64,000 nt of DNA, taken from Limnanthes douglasii subsp. nivea. Lineage: Eukaryota; Streptophyta; Magnoliopsida; Brassicales; Limnanthaceae. This document shows, piece after piece, positions 10,093 through 21,739 of the stretch. The number at the start of each line of letters is the position of its first letter. Within the stretch, counting starts at the first letter, position 1. The DNA lies in the NCBI GenBank assembly GCA_036936605.1, contig JAUPFV010000001.1:316092809-316156808 (forward strand), given 5' to 3'. The notes under the pieces are model-generated. The model was not told the origin of the DNA, searched no databases, and saw only the letters and a list, made by a program, of their open reading frames with translations. The translations under genes and the position numbers were made by a program.

Positions 10093-11802
10093 TGTTAGAG
10101 GGATTATAATTTAAAGTATTCTACTATGTTTTAACTTCGAATAGTTAATATAAATTAATATCACATAACTTGATGGAAAATATGAAATATAAGCAAAAAC
10201 CTTTGTCATTTAGAATAATTCGATGAGTACAATAGATATGGTACTAATATGACAAATACAAAAAAGATAACATAAGTCCAAAGGGTAGTAAAATTATTCA
10301 GATGACTCCTCTTCGGTTGATTCCTCTTCAGATGATGAATTTGGAATATTATCGAAAGCTTCACTAGGGCATTGTGCAACATGATAATCGTTCCAAAAGC
10401 TAGACAGGTTTATCGTAGGATGGCCTTCTCCTCTTTGCTATTGTTGATAGCTGCCAACACGTCCTTGGTACATTCAATTTCTGTAGCAGTGATGGCAAGT
10501 TGTTTTTATTTATCAAAACAAAGCTTAAGTAGGCTATCTCATCAGTTAATTTCTTCTTTTCTACTTCGCTTTTGGTAACAGAAGTCTGACTTTCTCCTTC
10601 TCATCAGTTAATTCTTTAAGGTGTTTAGCCTTGAGTCGATCTATCTCTTCTTGATGCGTAATGTTTAGATTCTCTTTCTTGATTTGGTGTTGTTCTCGTA
10701 AATTCCTTTTGACAAATACGAGTCCTCTGATAAGATTTACCTTGCCATTTTGAAGCCATGAAGTTGATCTGTTATATGATTTTGAAATTTTTCTCTCAAG
10801 TGTTTTTCAGCTTCAGCAATTCCTTTGTAGCAAACCATATCTTTTGCCAGTCATTTAAGATGACTTTGAGAAGCCTCAATTTCTTGAGTAAGCGTTTGCG
10901 CTGTAGTTTTGAGATCAGAAAATGGTTGAAGTGCAGCAAGAACATCTAGGTTTGGTGGACTAGGAGGAAACACTGTTGGGCTAGACCGAGGGATGCGATC
11001 TAAAGACGTAGTATGAGCAGTGGGAACAATAATTTCAGGAGATGCTTCTTCAGAGGTAGATGGTGTGGATCTTCTACCAAAGTTGTGAAGAAGAGTTTGA
11101 ACCTCTTGAATGACAGTATCCTCTTCTATAGTATGCTCTTGTGACTCTGAAATTTATGAAACTGTCAGGATCGAAGTGATCATCATTTTGATTATGTTCT
11201 ACAACAATTGTAGCATCTTCGGCAGTTGTTTCTTTCTCCGTTTGAAAACCTTATTCATTCCCAGCAATTATAACCTCATCGTCATCAGACGCTATATCTT
11301 TGATGGTTACAACTGTATTTTTCTTCTTTTTCTTCGGAGGACTGGTGGAACTTTTAATTTTCGAAGGTGTAATTGTCTTAGTCTTTTTTGTAGAAGGTTC
11401 TCCCTCTGTTCCTTCTTCGATAGTCGAAAGTGTTCTTTCTTTTGTTTTTGTTTTTGGGCCCTTAGGCTTCGGGTTTGTTGAAGGGCTAGCACCAGATGTG
11501 CTAGCTGTTTTTTGTTCATTTTTGCCTTTCTTCTTCTGAGGCAGGTGACTTTCTGATTTGTTGCGGATACGTAAGAATACCTTATAATCAGGATGGACTA
11601 ATCTTTTGCAAGCCTAAAGAGGGTTAGGTTGTTTCGTCAAATTATCAGGAGGAAAAGCTCCAAGGGTGATAAAAAATAAATGACTGCTGAGGAAATTGAT
11701 TGGTTGAAAGACTATGTGGAAAGCATTGTTCCACTCTGCTTCAGCCCATGCAGCGATCTTAATGAATATTTATTTAGATCTTGTTCAACGAATGGCATAA
11801 CG

Positions 11803-11838
11803 CTGATAAGAACACATAAGTTGACGGTAAATAATGGT

Positions 11839-11907
<69 letters not shown>

Positions 11908-11920
11908 GAGTAGTACTTAC
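11803..11920 (-). other. Predicted intron of the E1 aORF
   Basis: Donor C|GTAAGTAC and acceptor TCTTATCAG|CG lie at the same place in the protein as the introns of E3 (20075-20174) and E6 (43014-43101). Length is 118 bp, with 62 bp being (AT)n. In copy 2 it is 106 bp (56498-56603). Confidence 0.7.
11843..11904. repeat. (AT)31 microsatellite
   Basis: Uninterrupted AT dinucleotides, 62 bp, inside the aORF intron. The partner tract in copy 2 is 50 bp. Protein-like IYIYIY frames across it are artefacts. Confidence 0.97.
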
Positions 11921-13699
11921 GACTGTTTCTCCAGACAAGGTTAAATTTTGATGGATTGGCTTCAGATATTTCTTTACCGTTTTCCCATACTCCTGAGATA
12001 AAGATAAAGTTTTGCTTCCAAAATTTGTCCGCTTCCAGAAGGACATCGATGATTTTTAGGTCATCATCTAAGGTAAGATATTAAAATGGAAGCTTTGGTC
12101 CCTTGGACAATTTGGTTAAGGATATGAAATCTTTAATGCTGATCAGAATCTTAGATAAGCGAGAAGCCATGATTACAGACATGAGTGTGAACCATTGATT
12201 TGGTGTCACCTGAGTTGGGCACAAATCTAGAATTTTGAAGTAGTCGACTATCATGAGATGTAATGGTTACCAAAGACCCCAATTGATGATTTCTGGATAG
12301 ACTACCAATTCATCGTTTTTATAGTCTAATAGTGTTTCCCCTTTTTGGGAAGATGAAGGGTAATGTCATATCCCATTCCCCATTGTTTCTTCAAATCCGA
12401 TGCTTGGCTTTCTTGATAGTATATATATGAAACGCTTTTCAAGACAACAATATATCAGCATCGAGAGATCTCAAATTGTAACCAACCTTTGCTCTTTCTT
12501 CATCAGATATAGTAATCAGAGCCTTCTTTTTCCTTGGTTTGCGGAATTGTTTCTCTATAGCATTCTCTGATTCTTTTGAGACTTCTTCATCAGAGTCAGC
12601 TTCATTACCTGATTGAGTGGAATTACAATCAACTTCCTCTACTTTTGATGCCTTGTCTCTTAGTTGTGGAGGGTTCTTCGAGGGACTTTGTTGATGTAAT
12701 GAGGCTTCCTAAAAAATCTCCCTTGGAGGAGGAGATTTGGTAGAAGGCTTTGATGTAGCATCGACATCATCTCCCATGGCTGCAAAAGTTATTTTTCTAG
12801 AAGCTTGTGGGGGATAAGTTAAGGAAGGGGTTGTTTGGATTGTTTCGAAGCATATTTTCTAAATTCATCACTAATTCGAGGCGATGATTTAGTATGAGAA
12901 GTAGAAATTCGAGGTGTTCTAGGCGTTCGAGTTTTGGAAGACTGACTTTATTTTGTGATAGGTGAAGGTGAAAAGACATGAGCTTTAGAGGGATCAAAGT
13001 TACCGTAATAAATGGTCTTTATAGATGTTCTGAGGGGAGCATTGCTTATCAACCCAGCAGCTCTATATTTGTCTGCTCTTTCACCTATGCAGAAGTAATC
13101 GTAAGCTCCGAAGACGAAATTACTATCAGGTGCTGGGGATTTGGGCTTATTGGGAATTCTGGCCTTTGATCTTCTGGAACTTGGTGTTTTATCATAAACT
13201 GATTAAAGACCAATCGAAAAATATGAATTTTCCGGTAGAAATAACCATAAAGTTTGAAGAAATTGTTGAAGGTAGCAAAGGTTGGGAGTTTTTCTCTTCT
13301 TCTCTCAAGGATTTTTGTTTCTGAAATAAAAAGTGAGCTATTAAGAAATTTATTGGAAAAAGAAAGACGTGTACTGAAGTGGAAAAAGTTTGTGTTGATT
13401 GGGCAGAATTTGAACCGGTTTCGTGTTTATGGGATCGATATCTGTTATGCTAGGAGCTTAGCTGTAAGCTTAACCCCTATGGAGCTATGATGAGTTTGAA
13501 ATAGATCTTACGTTTGATTTTATTGATTTTTCTTCGCGTTTAACTTGGGTTATGGTTGTCTAAGGACATATTTCGATGCATCAGAATGATTGGCTTGCAT
13601 CAAATTGTGAAAGGGAAAAAAGCACTATTTCTTTGCTTAGATTCGAAGTTAGTTAATTAGTTCTCATTCATTTACTAATTTGAGAACTAAAGGGGCTAA

Positions 13700-14022
13700 T
13701 GATAAGGAAATGGAAATTCATGGACTAAATTGTAAATAATAAAAGCATTATGTAACACTTGGTAAAGTTTAAAGAGGATTTCGTAACTATATCTTTTAGT
13801 CAATGACTAAGAGTGCAATTTACCCTTTTATATAACTATTTTCAGTTGTAAGCTAAGTCTTTATGCCTCTATATAAAGACCAAAACTAAACTAATAAAGG
13901 GGTTGAAATTCTGAGATTAGATCACTTGCGTACTTTCATTTTCTCTCTCTAAAATCTAGTTATCTCTCTAGAACACTTCTTCTCTTGTTTACTAATGCAA
14001 TCCTAAACAACCAAAATCACCA
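13700..14022 (+). repeat. E1 3' LTR
   Basis: Starts TGATAAGG, ends AATCACCA and is followed by TAAAA (14023-14027). Preceded by the polypurine tract AAAGGGGC (13689-13696). It differs from the 5' LTR by about 35 substitutions or small indels. Confidence 0.92.
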
Positions 14023-14224
14023 TAAAATAAATTGTTATTACAAAAATAAAGTCTCAAAATAATGTAAACGGATACTTTATGATAATGATATGTCATTTAG
14101 ATAATGTATATTTCTTATATTGACGAAATAGGTTTATATTAAGATTTGTTAAGGGGATAAGATGCAGAAAAGAAGATAATTCTAAATAAAATGAGTAAAT
14201 CAAAAAATAAACAAAGAACAAGCA

Positions 14225-14524
14225 AAAGTAAGAAGATAATGGTCTTCTAAATATCTTTAACCGAAGAAAATCTAGAGGACTTTAGACAAGGGGTTAATGA
14301 AAGTAAGAAGACGAGGGTTTTTTAAACATCCTTAACCAAGGGGCGTTAAGAAGTCTTTAGATGAGAGGCTAGTGAAAGTAAGAAAACGAAGGTCTTCCAA
14401 AGATCTATAACCGATGCACACCTAGAAGGCTTTAGATGAGGAACTAACAAAAGTAAGAAGACGAGGGTCTTCCAAAGATCCTTAACTGAGGGAAATTCAG
14501 AAGAAACTAAACGAGGGTTTGTAA
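14225..14524. repeat. Four tandem copies of a 75-bp unit
   Basis: Units begin with AAAGTAAGAAGA at 14225, 14300, 14375 and 14450, exactly 75 bp apart. Each contains ggtcttcyaaagatccttaa and ctttagatgag. The 75-bp period equals 25 codons, which explains the open minus frame at 14546-14346. The array lies in the probable 5' LTR of E2. Confidence 0.85.
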
Positions 14525-14805
14525 TTGAAATACAAAGCGATAACAAAAGAGCAGAAAAGTTTATTCGAGAAGTAAACTAAAAGACATGTGTCATTACTAA
14601 ATATGTCATCAAAATAGATTGTTAATTAGTTATAACATGTGTAGTGCGCAAAGAAGAATGTAAATTGTATAAATTAGGACTTAAATCCTCATTTGGGGAT
14701 CCTCGCAATAATAGAGAGAATACATGCATTTAACTTTAAGTGATTGCTCTTTTTTTATTGTAATTCATTATTTTATCTTAACAATTGATGAAGATATTCC
14801 CTCAT

Positions 14806-14830
14806 CAAATTTAGCACCTTCTGTGGGAAA
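14806..14830 (+). other. E2 primer-binding-site-like sequence
   Basis: TTTAGCACCTTCTGTGGGAA follows an LTR-like CCTCATCA end. It resembles a decayed TTTGGCGCC.TCTGTGGGAA leader, a type common in plant Tat elements. No second LTR is available to fix the boundary. Confidence 0.45.
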
Positions 14831-15522
14831 GTTTATTTTCAAAGATTAAAGTTCTTAAGTACGTACCAATTGTGATGGTAAAATTTGGAATTAAAAGTGA
14901 GAGTTTAAGGATTTGACCAATTTGATCTATTACGGCAATCATTCCGGGAATTGTCATAAGCTTGCGAGCTGATGAATTTAATGTAGAGAAAGTTCAATCT
15001 TCTAGAGTGGCAGTTTATGTGTGTATTTCAATGATACAAAAGAAAAGAACTATGTGAGTAGTTATAGCATATGTAAATCAAAATAACAGGAGCGGTAAGC
15101 GGTGCACCTAGATTTTTCACACTGGCTCAAGGCGAAAATATCCAAAATGAAGGTATTTATGTGACTCATTAAGTATTTAGATTCTAGAGCTTCAAATTGA
15201 GAAATTGAAGTGAGAACAAGCTATATCAAATTTGGTACATGCCGAGAGAGATCGCGAAGACATGGAAAAGATAGAAATATTAACTTAAGCATTACAATTG
15301 TTGTAAGAAAAAATAATTTCGAATAATAAAGGGAAAAAAAAGTTTAACATTAAAGAAAGTAAGGCGAGTTACACTTGGAAATAAAAGAAAATGAAGTGAT
15401 AATTGTGGAAAGGAAATGAGAAGAAATTATTCAGTTAGAAGAAAGAAGTAATATGAAACTGAATAAACGACAATGGAAAGATTCTGATTTATAGGCTCGA
15501 TCGAGTAATTTGAAAATAAAGA

Positions 15523-16200
15523 ATGACAATGAGAAAAAAAGTGGAATACAACAAAGAACGTCCAAAAATGCTCGAGTATGTGCTCCATAAATCTCCATTT
15601 ATTAAAAAAACTTTAAAGAAAACTCCGAGAAACTTTGACCCGTTCAAGATGACAGCTTACGATGAATCAGGAGATACTGAGCATCATTTGGAACATTTAA
15701 AAGCATTACGATGGATTTCAATCTCGTTGATATTTCGTTATGCAGAGCATTATCTATGCATTTTAAGGGAAATTCCTAGGATTGGTTCAACAGCTTACTG
15801 AAAGGATCGATTCAAGAATTTGAAGATTTGCGAAGAGCATTTAGGAACCGTTTTGCAGGTAACCAAGCACACAAGAAATAGGCAGATTCAATTATGAACA
15901 TGTACTAAAGAAGATGAGAGTTTTTAAAGAGATATGTTCAAAGGTTTGTAAAAGAAATGAATAGTTTGGTGACATGCAAATAAGCACTTGTGCCTCCTGT
16001 TAAGAGAAGATTTGATTATGAGGGGAAACTTTAAGAAGATCTGGTAAAATTTCATGTAGAGGAATTTGATGATATTTTGGTTAGTTTAGTATAGTTTATT
16101 AGGCTTCAGGATTGCAAGAATGAATTTTCTTATGTTCCTAAAACCCAAGAGTTTGAAGTTGTATTACCTAACAAAGAAAAGTAGAAGAATTTAAGCGTGA
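15523..16200 (+). pseudogene. E2 gag pseudogene
   Basis: The first open stretch (15523-15801) is a retrotransposon gag core: an RNFDPFKMTAYDESGD block, a Trp-containing helix region and a stop after IGSTAY. The next blocks (IQEFEDLRRAFRNRF, then EFLKRYVQRFVKEMNSLV, to about 15978) continue in related frames with stops. The order matches the gag core of E1 (FDIAKIENFDG). The N-terminal part upstream of 15523 is Glu/Lys-rich with many stops. Particle-forming function is inferred from the family; the copy is dead. Confidence 0.65.
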
Positions 16201-16599
16201 TAAGGGGAAAAAATGACCAACTAATAGGTCAAGGTTCATGTATTACGATAGTCAAACTTAAAAATATACCCATATAACCAAGAATATTGCAGTTATGTTT
16301 TATAAAAAATAAGAAAGTCAAAATACAACCCTCCGCGATCGATACTGGCTTCGGGTAAGGATAGACTGAAAAAGTTCTTTTGTATTTTCCATAATGATCA
16401 CGGGTATCCTACTATTGAGTTTTGATAGTTGTGTGACGATATCCAGTGGCTTATTGATAACGTAGATTTGAGACAATTCATCAAAGCAAAAAATAGGGAG
16501 AAATGAGGGAAAATAAAAGAATAATCTAAAGGTGGAGATCAGGGGGAATACGAGAATATAAAGGGAAGCAGCAGCATATTTTTATCATTTATGGTGAAG

Positions 16600-17050
16600 A
16601 TTCAATGTATGAAAGCGATTTTTCTTCAAGAAAGAAGCACAAAGGGTATATAGTAGTTCACCTGGTTGAAGATTCATCTTACCATCATTATCAAAAGTAG
16701 CGGTTGATTTGATATTCAAATGTGATCTATGAGGAGTCATGACTTCGTATGAAGATGCTTTAATCATAACTTTAAACATTGTTGGAGTGCTGATATCTAG
16801 GGTTAATTGATAATGGTAGTTCAACTTATTTTTAAGAGTTTCTATTATCATTACAGGGTGTACATTCTTATAAGCCATACAAGTTCTTGTGGGCTACGAT
16901 AATAGTGAAAAAATGGTAAGAACTTTGTTCATGATCTCTGATGAAACCAATCCTTACAATGTTATCATCGGAAGAACGTGGTTGTATAAAATAGAAGTTA
17001 CACCTTGTACTTTCAGGAAAAGTTTCCTGTATGAGGGTCGGTCAATATAA
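16600..17050 (+). pseudogene. E2 aspartic protease pseudogene
   Basis: In shifting + frames I read DALIITLNIVGVLISR, then the active-site block LIDNGSSTYF (DTG changed to DNG) at about 16805-16834, then the downstream block ETNPYNVIIGRTWLYKIEV at about 16945-17001. The order and spacing match protease regions of E1 and E3. The minus-strand open frame over this interval (16878-16585) is a shadow. Stops and frame changes rule out activity. Confidence 0.6.
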
Positions 17051-17259
17051 TTAGGGGGAGTCAGGGATCAGCGAGAAGCTTTTGAGCAATTTTGTTCGAG
17101 GCGAGTAACTTGAGGCAATAACAATTAAAGGAGATAGAGGAGGGTCACAACAAAATAAAAACAGTCAATGTGAAAAAGAGGTTGATGACCCCAGAGAAGA
17201 AATACAATGTGAATATTTTTGAGTGAAGTAACTGATGAGGTAATAGGATATGGCCAAAT

Positions 17260-18031
17260 AATGAAAATTATAAGTTATTTGAATCCGGAATTTAAGATGA
17301 AGTTGATAGAATTTTTAAAACTAAATTCTGAAATTTTTACTTGGGATACTAGTGAATGTTTCAACATTTAGTTCGTCTATTATTTTCCATGAATTATCAG
17401 TTAATAAAAGATTAAGTCTGATTTGTAAAAAAAGAATGGTTTATTGTCCTAAGAAAATAGAAGTGATTGTTAAAGAAGTATAAAAGCTTTTGAAACTAGT
17501 ACCTATCATGGAGTCAAGATACCCGATGTGGGTTACTAATCTAGTGTTGGTAAAGAAAAAGAATACTTAATGGCGGATGTATGTAGATTTTACTGATCTT
17601 AACAGGGCTTTCCCAAAGGATGTGTTTCCATTACCATATATTAATCAGTTGGTGGATGATACCTCAGGACATGAATTTATATCATTTATGGATGCTTATT
17701 TTAGATTACTCAAATTCACATGCATCTTAATGATGACGAACATGCAAATTTTCAGACCAAAAGGAGTTTATATTGTTATGAGTTATGCATTTGAGTTTGA
17801 AGAATGTGCATGCAACCTATCAAAGGTTGGTTAATTGAATTTTTGAATGTGTTGGGTAAAAACATGGAAGCTTATAGTTGCTATGATAGTGAAAATAAGA
17901 AGTGAAGATCAATATATCAAAGTATTGTCTTGGATTTTTGGGAAGTTGATGCAGTTTAATCTTAAGCTTAACCCTTTGAAATGTTATTTTGGTGTGCGAA
18001 GACAAAAGTTTATCGGCTATGTGTTGTGTGG
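17260..18031 (+). pseudogene. E2 reverse transcriptase pseudogene, N-terminal part
   Basis: RT blocks are SRYPMWVTNLVLVKKKN (about 17515-17565), then YVDFTDLNRAFPKDVFPLP (17580-17636), INQLVDDTSGHEFISFMDAY, LGKNMEAY (about 17855) and LKLNPLKCYFGV. The YVDD site has decayed to AYSCYDSE. The reading stops at TGTGG (18027-18031), the left target duplication of E3, and the following RT residues are found at 28156 onward. E3 is therefore inserted inside this RT gene. Several stops and frameshifts are present. Confidence 0.75.
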
Positions 18032-18395
18032 ATGATTTCTATTCGAAGGGTATTTTAGGTAGTTTATCAATTAAGTATTAAATTTTTAAGTAGAAGTTAG
18101 AGAGATAAGAGAGGTGTGTTCTAGTAGTTAATCTTCATAGAAAAAGTCCAACCTATTTAATGTGGTTGGTTGGGGTATTTATACTTTTTTTAGGACCCAT
18201 GGGTTGTTCGGGTGAGATCTTGGATTCGGTTCAGCCTTAAAGACTTCAAATCCCAAGACCAAAAATAATTTAGCACACAGCTGAGTCATAATCCACTTGA
18301 GCTCATTGTTCATCCATCTAACTATGTTGATTCTTTTCGAATTTCCCCATCAGATAGTAAAAAATATCAGTTCCAAAAATATCAAAACCTATCAA
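18032..18395 (-). repeat. E3 3' LTR (left copy)
   Basis: On + it runs from ATGATTTCTA to CCTATCAA and matches 27787-28150. It retains a minus-strand TATAAATA box (about 18184-18176). The TSD position leaves one extra base outside the TG...CA termini. Confidence 0.9.
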
Positions 18396-18680
18396 TAGCC
18401 CCTTTAGGTCTTTCAAAAATTATTTTGGAAGAGCTAATCATTGTACAAAAAATCTGATCAGGGTCCGAAGTGATTTTTTATTACTAGAAAACTCAAAGGT
18501 GTCGAGTTTAACAAGTAACTTCTATTTACTCGTGTCGGTCTCTAATTAGCCTCTCAACCGTTTTCTCCCTAAATATTTGCACCTATCCTTCAAAAAGTAA
18601 TGGTCTATGGTTAATAGCCCCTAATTATTATTCAAACGATTTATCTCCCCTAGGTAAAGTCCTCAAGTGATTTTCTCAAC

Positions 18681-18688
18681 TATATAAG
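18681..18688 (+). promoter_or_regulatory. Candidate TATA box for the E3 aORF
   Basis: TATATAAG lies 129 bp upstream of the conserved aORF ATG (18810), outside the LTR. E6 has TATATAAAT (41614-41622) 98 bp upstream of its aORF ATG. This suggests a dedicated antisense promoter. Confidence 0.45.
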
Positions 18689-18809
18689 TGTGACTGTTTT
18701 ACTATTTCTATTCTTAAAGTGAGAAAAAAAAATCAAATTCAATTTCTAGAGACATAAACTTTAAATCCTCAGTTTGTTCTTAATTTTTCTAATCCTTCTC
18801 AAAACTTTT

Positions 18810-21501
18810 ATGTTCACGGATTGAACAACCTTTATTAAAAGAGGTTGGTTGAATTTTTATGAATTGGAAATAGAGAAAAGAGAAGCAGGAATCACCTCCG
18901 GATTACCTACTTGCCCTGGTGGACAGGTTATACACACGATACTGGAGCCAAATAGGAATTCATCTTCTTCTAAGTCATCGGTTATTTTGAGCAAAACTTC
19001 CCTTGTCCCACATGTACAAAACTTTCCTTTATTTGTGTCAGATCTCAAACTATAAGTTCAAATACCTGAGAAACCTTCTACTAAAACCAAAAATGTTACA
19101 AGTAGAAAAAACCATCGCCGTTTATTGCCATAGGATCAGATGCAGAAAAAATCATGCCAAGAAGAGTTACCAGATTCTTCGAAGCCAAAAATACAACTTC
19201 GTCTACCAGGGATGTTGAAAACCCTACTAAAGGTTCTGGGGTAGTAAAAACTCCAATTTTTCCTACTATGGATCCAAATCCATCACTTCCACCTGTTGAG
19301 CCTCCTCAAATTGAAAAGGAGGATATTGAATCCAAATCATTCGATAAACGATCACAAATAATAGAGGATAACATGGACTATAGTGGGGAGGATATCCCAT
19401 TAGAGACATCCGAAAATACTAGTGATAATAGAGTAGTTTGGAAATCAATAGAAAAAGTGGGGCTGCCTAATACCGAACAGCGTCCGGAGTGCCTCAAGAG
19501 GAAAGTGGGGATTAATTTCTCCAAAGTTAGTGTGAAATATTTACTTTCCCTTCAAAGGATTTCCTATGTGTATACCCATATTACCGAACTTGACAGAATT
19601 AGGAAAAAATGGGGTTTCTCAGAGTCTATTAAAGTAAGAATTCCCATTACTCTAGAAACTCCAATGGATTGTAAGGTTGGGGAATTATTGGTATACACCG
19701 CAGTACTTAATTGGGGCCTTAGGTTCCCTTTGGATCCAAAAATTATAAGATCTTTTCATCTGGTGAGGCTTTGCCCAAGCCAGATAAGTCCCAATGATTG
19801 GTACACACTATTGGCAGCATTATAGCTTCAGGGTTATCAAAAACATTGATGTCTATGGAGCAGTTTGTTGTTGTGGCTAACTTGTGTCGCAATCATAATA
19901 TCTCTTTTTACCACTATAACATGAGACATGATTATAAGGTAGTTAATAACTTTTTGGAGGCAGAGAAACCTTGGAGGACTCACTTTCTTGACATCAATGG
20001 GTTTTGGGAGAACGGTAAGAAGATCACATCCAAAAGGAACCCAATCCAATTGACCAGACATTGGAAAATTTTAGGTAAGAACTGTACAGATGCCCTCAAT
20101 AATGTTGTGATATTATTATTAGTATATATTTTTTTAAATTGGACTTATCTTTTACTATTGGATTCATTTGCTAGTGTTTTCGAAGATGTTTTCAGACCAT
20201 GTAGAAAATGGAAAGACTACTTTCACCAAACTTAATTAATGGGCCATAGAAAATTAGGATCTTGCCTTCCATAACTTCTTTACTGCAGGGAACATGGTAA
20301 GGAGTACAAGCTCAACTAGGGAGTTTACTTGGGAACAATTTACCACTCCTCCCTGATTAGAGGTAATTCTCAAGAGAACCGAGGAATGTGATGGTAAAAG
20401 TTTCTTTCCAACCAGGAATAAAGCCTATATTCATTTGGATAAGATGAAAAATAAGAATAAGAAGAAGATTGATGCATCCCACCATATTCCCGATGTGGGT
20501 AGTTCGGGAAATCCAGAAGAAATTGTATTGCTTTGTTAGAGGTAATGGTTGTTACAGTATGTGAGGCCGAAGGGCCACAACATTCACCACAAATTAAGAT
20601 GAAAAGGGCCAAAAGAGGCGCAAAGAGGAGAGTGACAAAAAGGATAGAAACAAGAAGAAGAAAACCAAGAGGTCAGAGATTATACTCCGACCCAAGGTCG
20701 TTCCTCCTACCCTTCATGCTGAAAATATTCCCCATGAAGAAGTACATGCTGATCATATCTCACCAACGTTTTCCACAGCCGATCCACATTCTATCGAAGG
20801 TGATGTTAATTTAGATTATCTTGGAAACATGTATTTTAGTGAGTTTGACAAGGATGATTTCGACCAAACCTTCCCCCCAGACAACCACCATAGCCAAACA
20901 ACTGAATGTTGAAATTTTAGGCAAATAAGAAGAACAACTGAGTACCAATTTGAATCAATCTAAGGTTGATCAAGAAGAACTCTGCACCAAATATACCAAA
21001 CTGCAAACATCTACCTACGATGAGATTAAGTCTTTAAAAGATCAACACATGACTGATGAACGTACTATTAATCAACTATTCGATGAGAAAAAGAAATTAG
21101 AGTAACTTATTAAAGAGAAAAAAAGATAAATTACTTCCCTTAAAGAGAACCAGACTCGAGAGATAGCAGCGGTAGTGGATAAGTACGCTTCTGGGGTATA
21201 GGATTCTATGGAAAAAAGGGACGAAAGTATTAAATTAGACATGGTCTTGTTATTCCACGAGATTTTCCCAAAAAGGTCTCTTGGAGAGTTATGAAAGTTC
21301 GCACCATACGAAAAACTACCCTTTCATACTATGCCACATGGTGATAAGTTTGGCGTTCCTTCACTAAGTGGATTTGATTCGGATGAAGAAACCGATGAAA
21401 TCTAAGATACTCATACCAAGGATTTAAAGAAAGACGAAGGGGAAGGGAAAGCTCAAGAAAAAGGTGATGGTAAAGAGAAAACCGAAGGGAACGAGCCCTA
21501 A
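18810..21501 (+). pseudogene. E3 antisense ORF (aORF) pseudogene with intron
   Basis: Runs opposite to E3 pol. It starts at ATGTTCACG (18810), matching the E6 start, and has an early TGA. The N-terminal block LNFYELEIEKREAGITSGLP (20 residues, from 18843) is followed by Ser/Pro-rich linker. The central domain lies in the open frame 19154-19825 (SVKYLLSLQRISYVYTH, then KVRIPITLETPM, then LNWGLRFPLDPKI, then LCPSQ). It continues after one frameshift (MEQFVVVANLC, then ISFYHYNM, then FWENGKKI). An intron of 100 bp (20075-20174) separates exon 2, which carries a Lys/Arg-rich linker, a heptad-rich coiled coil (about 20930-21230) and the conserved C-terminal block DMVLLFHEIFPKRSLGEL (about 21238-21291), then an acidic/Lys tail to 21501. 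Function unknown; several stops. Confidence 0.75.
20075..20174 (+). other. Predicted intron of the E3 aORF
   Basis: TTAG|GTAAGA donor and TTTGCTAG|TG acceptor. Removing it joins codons in the same phase (phase 1) as in E6. Position in the protein is identical to E6 and E1. Confidence 0.75.
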
Positions 21502-21739
21502 GGTTATTTTAAATTTTGAGTTTATACTTTGAACTAAAGTCCTTGGATGTCCAAGGTATTTTGTTATTTTATTCGGATTTCCTTTTGTGAACTAAAGTCC
21601 TTGGATGGCCAAGACATTTCTGTAAAGTGGATCGAATATCTTTGATGATCCGACCAATATTTCATATCATCTTTACCTTCGTTTATTTTGTATTTTTCCT
21701 GGTCTTTTTAATGTTTCCAATAGAATCCGACCATACTTA

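Larger units (their letters stand above)
10294..13200 (-). pseudogene. E1 antisense ORF (aORF) pseudogene with intron
   Basis: Read on the minus strand, related to the aORFs of E3 and E6. The N-terminal block (YRAAGL, about 13060) is followed by Ser/Pro/Thr-rich sequence. The central domain comes next (INWGLW, then CPTQVTPNQWF, then LMSVIMASRLSKI, about 12300-12140; VWENGKEI about 11985). A GTAAGT donor at 11920 and a TTCTTATCAG acceptor ending at 11803 bound a 118-bp intron that holds the (AT)31 tract. Exon 2 resumes with AAWAEAEW. A Lys-rich linker and coiled coil follow, and an acidic tail with SSSEEESTEEESSE ends at the stop 10296-10294. The function is unknown. The central block recalls the Pfam family described as putative gypsy-type transposon domain (Transposase_28), from memory. 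It has several stops and frame changes, and the 5' end is uncertain. Confidence 0.7.
3530..14022 (+). mobile_element. E1: complete but decayed Tat-lineage Ty3/gypsy LTR retrotransposon
   Basis: 10.5-kb element bounded by LTRs of 324 and 323 bp (TG...CA) and a TAAAA target duplication (3525-3529 and 14023-14027). Internal order is primer site, gag, protease, RT, classical RNase H, second (archaeal-type) RNase H, integrase, conserved spacer box, 35-bp tandem array, an antisense ORF on the minus strand, polypurine tract (AAAGGGGC, 13689-13696), 3' LTR. The dual RNase H, absence of a chromodomain and antisense ORF place it in the Tat lineage. The LTRs differ at about 35 positions (about 11%), so the insertion is old. 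Many stops, a broken RT catalytic site and a missing first integrase aspartate show it is dead. It was carried intact into the second duplication copy at 48235-58705. Confidence 0.92.
14028..18031 (+). mobile_element. E2: Tat-like Ty3/gypsy element, 5' portion (interrupted by E3)
   Basis: Contains an LTR-like region (14028-14805), a primer-site-like sequence, gag, protease and the first part of RT, all on the + strand. The RT reading is cut at 18031 by the E3 insertion and resumes at 28156 after the second TGTGG. Frames are badly broken throughout. The left boundary is not resolved, because E1 is inserted immediately upstream. I found no partner 3' LTR downstream. Confidence 0.75.
2677..19317 (+). 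repeat. Large direct repeat, copy 1 (matching part)
   Basis: This interval recurs at 47382-64000 in the same orientation. The offset is 44705 up to about 8990, then 44695 after a 10-bp deletion in copy 2, then 44683 after a shorter (AT)n tract. By eye I count roughly two dozen single-base differences over 16.6 kb. The copy begins abruptly at tcttaagaag, inside the hAT-like remnant. If the event is a tandem duplication, the unit is 2677-47381 and this is only the part whose partner fits in the window. Confidence 0.95.

Noticed and set aside
11300..11539. Phe-rich + frames at 11110-11539 in E1
   Set aside because: Antisense of the Lys-rich linker of the aORF, whose true strand is minus.
11774..12046. 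IYIYIY-containing frames on both strands (also 56375-56729 and 24351-24734)
   Set aside because: Translation of (AT)n microsatellites; at 11803-11920 the tract is intronic.
14225..14524. CRISPR-like array
   Set aside because: The 75-bp units are contiguous tandem repeats without spacers, in a plant nuclear context.
16585..16878. 97-codon minus frame in E2
   Set aside because: Shadow of the + strand protease (DNGSS block) at the same place.
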